Source: Areca catechu | Lineage: Eukaryota > Streptophyta > Magnoliopsida > Arecales > Arecaceae | DNA: 64,000 nt | Reading direction: 5' to 3' | Assembly: GCA_021397845.1 (NCBI GenBank) | Contig: CM038047.1 | Location: 49,732,210 to 49,796,209, forward strand | Shown: positions 57,799-64,000 of the stretch, piece after piece | Layout of the letters: each line of letters opens with the position of its first letter | Numbering within the stretch: position 1 is the stretch's first letter | Notes under the pieces: generated by a model | Told to the model about the DNA's origin: nothing | What the model saw: the letters and a program-made list of their open reading frames with translations, nothing else | The model's database searches: none | Position numbers and translations under genes: made by a program

Positions 57799-60061
57799 TG
57801 TTAGATTTAGGTGATTAGAGGAATGCTAAAAAATTTAAGGTTACAAGAACCTAGAGCAGAAGTATATTTGAAAACTATTTTCAAACCTAGCATACTGATC
57901 TAATCATAAAATCATCTAAGGATCTTTTAACATGCTAAAAATAAATTTAAGAATCAGATTTGAAATCAAGAAATTTAAAGAAGGATGACCAACCACTTAC
58001 CTGATTTGCAACTCATTCTTCTTATCAAATTGTATCTAGCAGATGTCCCACGTTTCTATCATAGCAGTGCAAGTATATGACCTCTACAAATATCCACATA
58101 GAGCACAAGCCTGGCGAGATCCCAAGAGTGCCAGTACCTTATAGATCTCTCTTCTTGGCTTGGATCAAACCCTTTCTTAAAGAACTAGAAGAAGAAGCCT
58201 TGCATGAACTCCTTCATGTTGATTCAAGGGAGATTGCATTGCACACCAAGGGGAGAAGAACTAACCTTCTTCTCCCTAATTCTCTCTCAATAATCTCTCT
58301 CTCAGCTCTTGGTAGGTGTGTAAGAGCAAGGAAGAAAGGGAGGAGGGGTGGTAGAAGAGAGTTGGCTACAAGAAGGACTAAGAAATCAGATCATGCACTA
58401 AATCTCTTCCTCTCTTCATTTTGCTACACAAAACCCCAAAAATCCCATGCCAAAACTTGATAAAACTAATCCTAAACTAATTCTTATTTAAATTAGAATT
58501 ATAGTTAGAATATCTTTTTTCCAAAAGAAAAGAGAGTCCTTAGGAGAATGGGGAGGCACCAACTTGCACCTCCTCTCCTTTCACACATGCACAAGAGAAG
58601 GGAGCGATAATTCTAGCACCCCTCTTCTTATTTGGCATCAAATAAGAAGAAAGAGTCCTGGTGATTTTGGGTTTTGGCTTTCTAATTCAATTTGGCTTCA
58701 ATTTGAGTGAAATTTGAATCCGAATCGAATCAAATTTGAAAGGTTGTCAATCCTAATCTAATTAGGATTCGAATCCAAGTCCTACTTATTTATAAATCCA
58801 ATTAACCTCAAAATAGGTCAAGCCTAATTAAATTAAATCTAATTTAAATTAATTAAAACTTAATCCATAACTTAATTAAACTTAATTGTATTACAACACG
58901 TGCAACTAAGTCCCTTGTGCTAACAATTAACAGTTTCTATATATGTAACTTTTACAAATTGATCCAAATCATCAATCCAAATGATAATTTGACATAATCC
59001 AAGCTCTTGTTTAGGTCAAGCTCCTTTTGTGTATAACCCCATAGGTTCTATTCTATCTGATAGTAAGACATACCATGATCTCCATCAAAATATCATCAAA
59101 ATCCTTTTTGATAGGCTAGAATGATTCCAACTTATCCCAATAAGGATTATTAATCCAAAAATGATCTTAATGAGTTTTTAATATCTACCACTGATGCCTA
59201 GCAACATGTAGTCATAATCTAATAGAATAAAAAAATTTAACCTCTAAGTATAGTTATCGTGTAATCAAGTTCTTCTATCGAGAGTTCTGATAGGATGAAG
59301 ATCATGGAAACTTATCAAATCCTAAAATCTATCATATACATGCTTAATTAGCTTGAGTCCAATCATGAATCTTATAGAAACTCCTTTCCATCTATCATAT
59401 TATTGTGGCTATAGATTTAAGGACTTGGCCTCTTAAATCATATAGGACTACTCCTCAACTACTAAAATTGATAGATCTCTTATAAGTGCACACCTTACTC
59501 CTACAGTAAACCTATTGCAGCTAACGAATACTATAAGGATCCGAATGGTTATGGACCATGTTTATATATTTTCAAACTATAGAAATCCCACTATAAGCAT
59601 CCAAGGCATTACGGGTCAAAGAACTACTCATATAACTATAGCATTGAGAAAGTCACTGATGAGTGAGTAGACATTCAAGTGACTTCTTATTTTTGGTCAT
59701 GTTCTCTAATAACCAGTTGCACTCTCACTCCAATATTCTTATATTATAGACTCAAGACTCATTTACTTAAAAGGAAAGTAATCTATACACCGATCTTGAT
59801 GGATCAATTATCATCTTCATGATGATCTAACAATAAGGAGCAATTTAGGAGTTAACTATAATGACACATGCCTCAAATTTTTAACTCTTAAGAATATGTG
59901 TCATGGCCCATTAACTTCTTAGACGATTCATAGATATATCACACATGAATGGATAAGAAAGTTTTTTATTTTATTAATTTGAATAAATCAAGTATAAAAA
60001 TATATCCTAGAATTATTATAATGTGTCATGCCAATCAAGCTTCTAGGGCATACATCTAACA
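57799..60061 (-). mobile_element. 3' LTR of Angela-like Copia element E (2263 bp)
   Basis: In plus view it runs from TGTTAGATTTAGG to GGCATACATCTAACA. It is the same family as F's LTR (11601-12741 plus 20913-22028) but in opposite orientation and without insertion. The adjoining 60062-60075 reads CAAGTGGGAGAT on the minus strand, the standard Copia polypurine tract. The frame at 58077-58460 is an LTR by-product. Confidence 0.85.
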
Positions 60062-60075
60062 ATCTCCCACTTGTA
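60062..60075 (-). promoter_or_regulatory. Polypurine tract of element E
   Basis: CAAGTGGGAGAT on the minus strand immediately before the LTR start TGTTAGATG. Confidence 0.8.
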
Positions 60076-60084
60076 CTAAAGCCA

Positions 60085-60935
60085 ATTGGCCATATACTTA
60101 AGTCACATCTTCTCAAGGTGGACTTCAGTCTTCTACTAGCTTAACTACTTCATTAGTGGGTCTACCACATTGTTCACAGAGTCTACTCTTCATATCTTGA
60201 TGTACTTCTTCTAGAGGTAATTGCATATAATAAAATTATTGCTCGATGTGCTTGGGCTTCTGATGCGACCTGGACTCTTTAGTGAGGGCTATGGCATTGT
60301 TGTTGTTATTATAGTATAGGGTAATGGCATCACTCCAAGCTTCATAATAAAATTCTTGTACCAGAAGGCTTCCTTTTCATCTTCTAATGAGATAATGTAC
60401 TCAGCTTCTATGGTTAAATCAATAATGATTAATTACTTGGAACTCTTCCAACTTGTAGAACTATCATTGCATAGAATTACACATCCTGATATAGACCTTC
60501 CATCATCAAGATCAGACATAAAGTCTAAATCAGTGTACCCTTCAACCCGCAACTCAAATCCTCCTCCAAAGGCCAAGAACAAATTCATAGATCTTCTCAA
60601 GTAGTTAAGGGTGTTCTTCATAGCAGTCTAATGTTTTTATTTAGATTCTACTAATACCTGCTCATGACATTCATAGCAAGGGCTATATCAGGTCATGTAC
60701 ATAACATGATATACATGAGGCTCCCTATTGCTGAAGCATAAGGCATCTTGCTCATGTACTGAATCTCCTTAGGTGTACTAGGATACATCTTCTTAGAGAG
60801 ACTAATATCATGCCTAAGGGATAGAGTCCCTCTTAAAGTTTTCCATGTTGATTCTCTTCAACACTTCCTTTATGTACATCTTCTGTGAAAGGCCAAGCAT
60901 CCTATTTGGTCTATCTCTATAAATCTTTTAATGTG
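60085..60935 (-). pseudogene. RT C-terminus and RNase H of Copia element E
   Basis: The minus strand starts DRPNRMLGLSQKMYIKEVLK (about 60930-60870) and goes on through a decayed RT end. Then come MKNTLNYLRRSMNLFLAFGG, LRVEGYTDLDFMSDLDDGRS and ISGCVILCNDSSTSWKSSK (60621-60433). RNase H pieces YNNNNAIALTKE and SHQKPKHIEQ follow near 60330-60240. This is the end of an Angela/Tork-type Copia polyprotein. The element is truncated at about 60935: nothing of the earlier domains follows. Confidence 0.8.
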
Positions 60936-62559
60936 GGACATGAACCAAAAGAAGAATAAAATAAAAATAAAAAAGAAGAAAAAAGAAAAAAATTAATATC
61001 TTTGATATTCAATTCCAATATTCAAGTCTGACCTTCTCCGTATAACTGGAGCCCTTAAATAGAGAAATAAATTATATCTAAATGGAAGTCAAATTACTAA
61101 GTTCTAATAGAGTTAAAATTTTAATAAAAGTAACAATGAAAATAAAGGAAACACTAAATAAAGAAAATCCTAAATAAACCCTCATTCTAGAATAAAATTA
61201 GGGTTAGGAGTTCTTAAAGCATACAACGTTTCCTTCTAAAATAAGTGTGAATTTTTTGATTTCTATCATTTCCTCCCGGTTGGAAAGAACTTAGCTCTAA
61301 CAAAAAATTAAAGTAGGCTCTTAACAAATCTAGATCAATATGGCCTAAAAAAGATGACAAAAGAACTATAATTGATATTGGAGGAGACTAAGTATACTCT
61401 TTGATATCACCAAGATCAAGTGGGAAGAACATGTCCAACTTCTCGATTCCCCCAAAAGCCTTCAAGAATTTAGACTCAAGTAAGCTATCATAGATTGAAG
61501 GCACTGACATGCTGATCAATCTAGTAGGTTTGGCCTGCCATAAGAACTCTTGCACTATCGAAGGTAGGCATATCTTTAGAGGATCCAAGGGATGACACAA
61601 GTTCAAACTTAAAGGCATATGAAAAAGTAGTGATTTGAGATTGGGAACATCCAATATCGATCTCATGCGAGAGTAGAGGATATATATCAAAGCCTAAACT
61701 CTAGAATAGAAGACATGATGAGCTTTAGGCTTGATTATTTTCGTATGAATGTTGTATAGTTAGCAATACTCAAAACACTAGTCCACCAATTTATTAAGTG
61801 TACTTGCAACCATGATAAATGAAGTAAACTTAGCTCGGGATGAATAACTTGCAAAATACAAAATAGCACTCATTCGAGACATTAGACTATATTTTTTAAA
61901 TAAAAATATATGTCAGTAGAACATCAAATTTCAAACCATAGATTTAGGATCTAATGAACATCATAAACTGACCAAACTTTGACTTGTGATCATTTATTAC
62001 AGTTTTCTAAAAGATCTCTGTAAGCATTTCAAATACCTTCAACAAATAGTCACCATCTGCACATAATTTAAGATGCTTACTATCTGCTCCCTTTGGTACC
62101 AAGTTGAGGCCCTATTGAACTATCTCCCCCTTTGCTATTTTGATTCCAAAATGGAATATGTGAGAATCACACCATGATAAACAAATTTCATTAATTCCTT
62201 CCTTGCTGCATTTGGTGATCATTGAACCATCACCCCAACCATTGATTCCCAAAAATTGTGAGCCCGATCACACTAGAATACCCTTGACTTGCAAATATGC
62301 ATACTATAGCCATTGCATCCTCATTGGAACTATGTCATTAAGAAGTATACACCAAACCTGAAGATTATATCCAGTCTCTGCAATATTTCTCCATCTTTTC
62401 TTAATAACTAAAGTATTTTTTTCAATTTTAGTACATTGTTTGTTCCTTTTGAATCACCACTACCCTCCAACTCCTTGGAAATAACAACTTTCAAGGGTAA
62501 CACCTTAACCTGATCATGCTGTCAAAAATAGTCTCTTCAGGTTGTTTGTTGTCATTTGC
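60936..62559. other. AT-rich region with one unidentified ORF
   Basis: Mostly non-coding. A 100-residue minus-strand frame at 61690-61388 (MIYILYSRMRSILDVPNLKS ... KAFGGIEKLDMFFPLDLGDI) has ordinary amino-acid composition and may be a remnant of a real protein, but I do not recognise it. The minus strand near 61300-61265 reads LELSSFQPGGND, like the end of some Gypsy polyproteins. Nothing else is supported, though part of 62300-62559 may belong to the PDS5 pseudogene. Confidence 0.35.
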
Positions 62560-63367
62560 CTTAACCGCACTGGAAACATTTATGTTTTTCTACTCCATAT
62601 CATTAGAATTCTCTTGGCATATCAAGCCAATAATTTTATTGTATTGACTTAAAAAAAATACTAATGGAAGTAACTAATACTTTCATGTAAGGCTTTAGCT
62701 TCATTATGCAATTATTCATCACTTTCTTCCTAAGTCTATGAGCACTAGGTGATATATCTTCGTTATCTTTTTTTACAGTATCTAGAAGGCACATGAGATG
62801 CTCTATGAGAATTTTATCGCTCTTTTCTAATACAAGTGTCATAATAGTCTCCATCGAATTAAAAATATTTTCTGAATGTTATGGCCTTATGGTATATAGG
62901 AAATGGTGAAACATCTCAAGAATCAAAGTATCACATTCAAGATCCAACATCTAAAGATATGATTGGACTTTGGCAATAGTTTTAAGAATTAAAATCCTCT
63001 TGTAATATAGCCAACTAGATATCTCATCCAATTTCTTAAAGGCTTCAACAATCTTTTGAAATATCTCCTTCATTAAAACATCATCATATGGAGGATCTGA
63101 AGCTATTATTCTTATGAATTCACTGATACACAATGCCACAGTGACTTTCACATTTGTATCTAAATGTCCTAACAACTCTTTAGCAATCGGGGCCTTCATT
63201 ATAGGATGAAGCACGTTGAATATTGAATCAGATGGTGATTGTTCCACTCTTACTAAAAGACTTTCAATTTGATCAAGAAGAGAGAGGAGTTCATCGATAG
63301 CAGATGGAGAGGCGAGCTAGTTCCTAATCTCCAAAAGCTGGTCTTCTAACTTCTTCCACGTAGACAT
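62560..63367 (-). pseudogene. PDS5-like: PDS5-like cohesin cofactor pseudogene (N-terminal part)
   Basis: From an ATG at 63367 (MSTWKKLEDQLLEIRN) one frame can be followed for 730 bp: ASPSAIDELLSLLDQIESLL, VEQSPSDSIFNVLHPIMKAP, DTNVKVTVALCISEFIRI, DPPYDDVLMKEIFQKIVEAF, MLDLECDTLILEMFHHFL, SMETIMTLVLEKSDKILIEH and KLKPYMKVLV. These are the opening HEAT-repeat motifs of plant PDS5-type sister-chromatid cohesion proteins (CISEIxRITAPDAPYDD, VAKVRSCVVMLDLECDxLI, METIMTLVLEESE). In-frame stops occur at 63317-63319 and 62951-62953, with another between. A frameshift at about 62640 leads into IIGLICQENSNDME. No intron is apparent, although plant PDS5 genes have introns as far as I know, so a processed copy is likely. 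The rest of the gene (C-terminus, Tudor region) is not clearly visible downstream. Confidence 0.8.
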
Positions 63368-64000
63368 CATGCCTCTAAGCTTAAGATCACCGGCACTCAA
63401 TGCTTCCCAAAACATCAGGATATCAGAATCCTAGAATTATCCAATAATTTAAAGAGAATTTTAATATTAATGAAGGGGTCATGCCTTTTGCAAGATGGTC
63501 TTGAAAACTTTTGGGTTGTTGCTTGCAAGCTAAAGATAATGTAAGAACTTCAAGTTTCATTTTTTTTTTTTTTGGTCTATGGACTAGGTCTACAGAACTG
63601 TTTGTAGACCATAAGTCTACAGCAATGTTATGGACCATGATACCTCAAAAAAAGGGGAGGGGGTTGATATTTTCTTCTTCTACTTCTAGTCCTCTTATCA
63701 CTCCTAGCGAGAGGCTTTGGCATCCGATAATAGGGGAGGTGGCTCTAATGAAGCATGATGGCAATGGCAATGAATCCAGTGATGATGACAATGGCTCGAT
63801 AGCAAAAGAGCACTTGAGTGCAATGGGGTGAGGGTGATTCGACGATGGCGATAGTGAAGGTGGAGGGGAAGTGGCAAGGGTGAAGGTCGATGGTGGTGAA
63901 GGGAAATGGGGTTGGCTTTAGTGGAGCTCTCTCTTCATCCGGTAGAGCCTTCTCATCATCCTCGATGGGCACAACGGTGATTGAGGCCGGAGGTGATAGT
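63368..64000. other. Non-coding tail, possibly LTR-derived
   Basis: A T-run (63559-63572) leads into TGGTCTATGGACTAGG and TATGGACCATGATACC. These phrases resemble the GGTCCATGG-rich parts of LTRs D and C2 (about 44075-44130 and 46070-46120). GC-richer GATGGTGGTGA-type sequence follows to the window end. The frames here have no motif. Confidence 0.3.

Noticed and set aside
63559..63572. T-run as poly(A) tail of the PDS5 pseudogene
   Set aside because: It lies upstream of the pseudogene's start on its strand, so it is at the wrong end for a tail.

Overview
The window is repeat-rich, AT-rich nuclear DNA from a flowering plant with a large genome. Every recognisable coding stretch but one is a decayed transposable-element gene. 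Copia elements of Sirevirus and Angela type, Athila-like and Tat/Retand-like Gypsy elements, a MULE and a LINE fit a monocot. The style of the elements reminds me of palms, but that is an impression from memory and cannot be proved here. I found no intact host gene, rRNA, tRNA or CRISPR array. The one trace of a host gene is a broken copy of a PDS5 cohesin-cofactor gene on the minus strand at about 62.6-63.4 kb.

Left part (1-11.6 kb). A GC-rich tandem array (1-1570), a spliced and decayed minus-strand ORF with a Transposase_28-like domain and a coiled coil (1820-4268), and an LTR-like block (4436-6043) look like the 3' end of a plus-strand Tat/Retand-type Gypsy element. It sits inside a minus-strand MULE transposase remnant (6044-7431). 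Next come an LTR fragment, a LINE RNase H remnant split by a 1.4-kb solo LTR (8371-9781), and the 5' LTR and PBS-like site of another Tat-like element (10391-11486).

Middle part (11.6-57.8 kb) is a deep nest. An Angela-like Copia element, F (plus), starts at 11601. Its 5' LTR is split by an 8.2-kb Sirevirus, S (minus, 12742-20907, target duplication GGACT). F's gag starts at 23721 and is cut at about 23948 by an Athila-like element, A (minus; 3' LTR 23949-25360, gag remnants near 27 kb). A's internal region is split by a 28.7-kb Tat/Retand-like element, B (minus, 28587-57250, target duplication TTACT). B's 3' LTR holds C1 (29198-33583, target duplication GAAGG), a three-LTR, two-spacer tandem array of a tiny non-coding Sirevirus-like element. 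B's pol holds C2 (about 43835-52832), a plus-strand Athila-like element. C2's 5' LTR holds a probable solo LTR, D (about 44679-46397). A's 5' LTR is cut at 57798 by a second Angela-like element, E (minus; LTR 57799-60061, RNase H and RT remnants to about 60935).

Right part (60.9-64 kb). AT-rich sequence with one unidentified ORF, the PDS5 pseudogene, and a GC-richer tail that may be LTR-derived.

The most interesting signals are: antisense spliced ORFs beside tandem arrays in two Tat-like elements; the LTR-spacer-LTR-spacer-LTR array with palindromic motifs upstream of its TATA boxes; and a promoter-like cluster of LTR-type motifs just upstream of the extra (env-like) ORF in the Sirevirus. 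Family names come from recognising motifs by eye. No database search was run.
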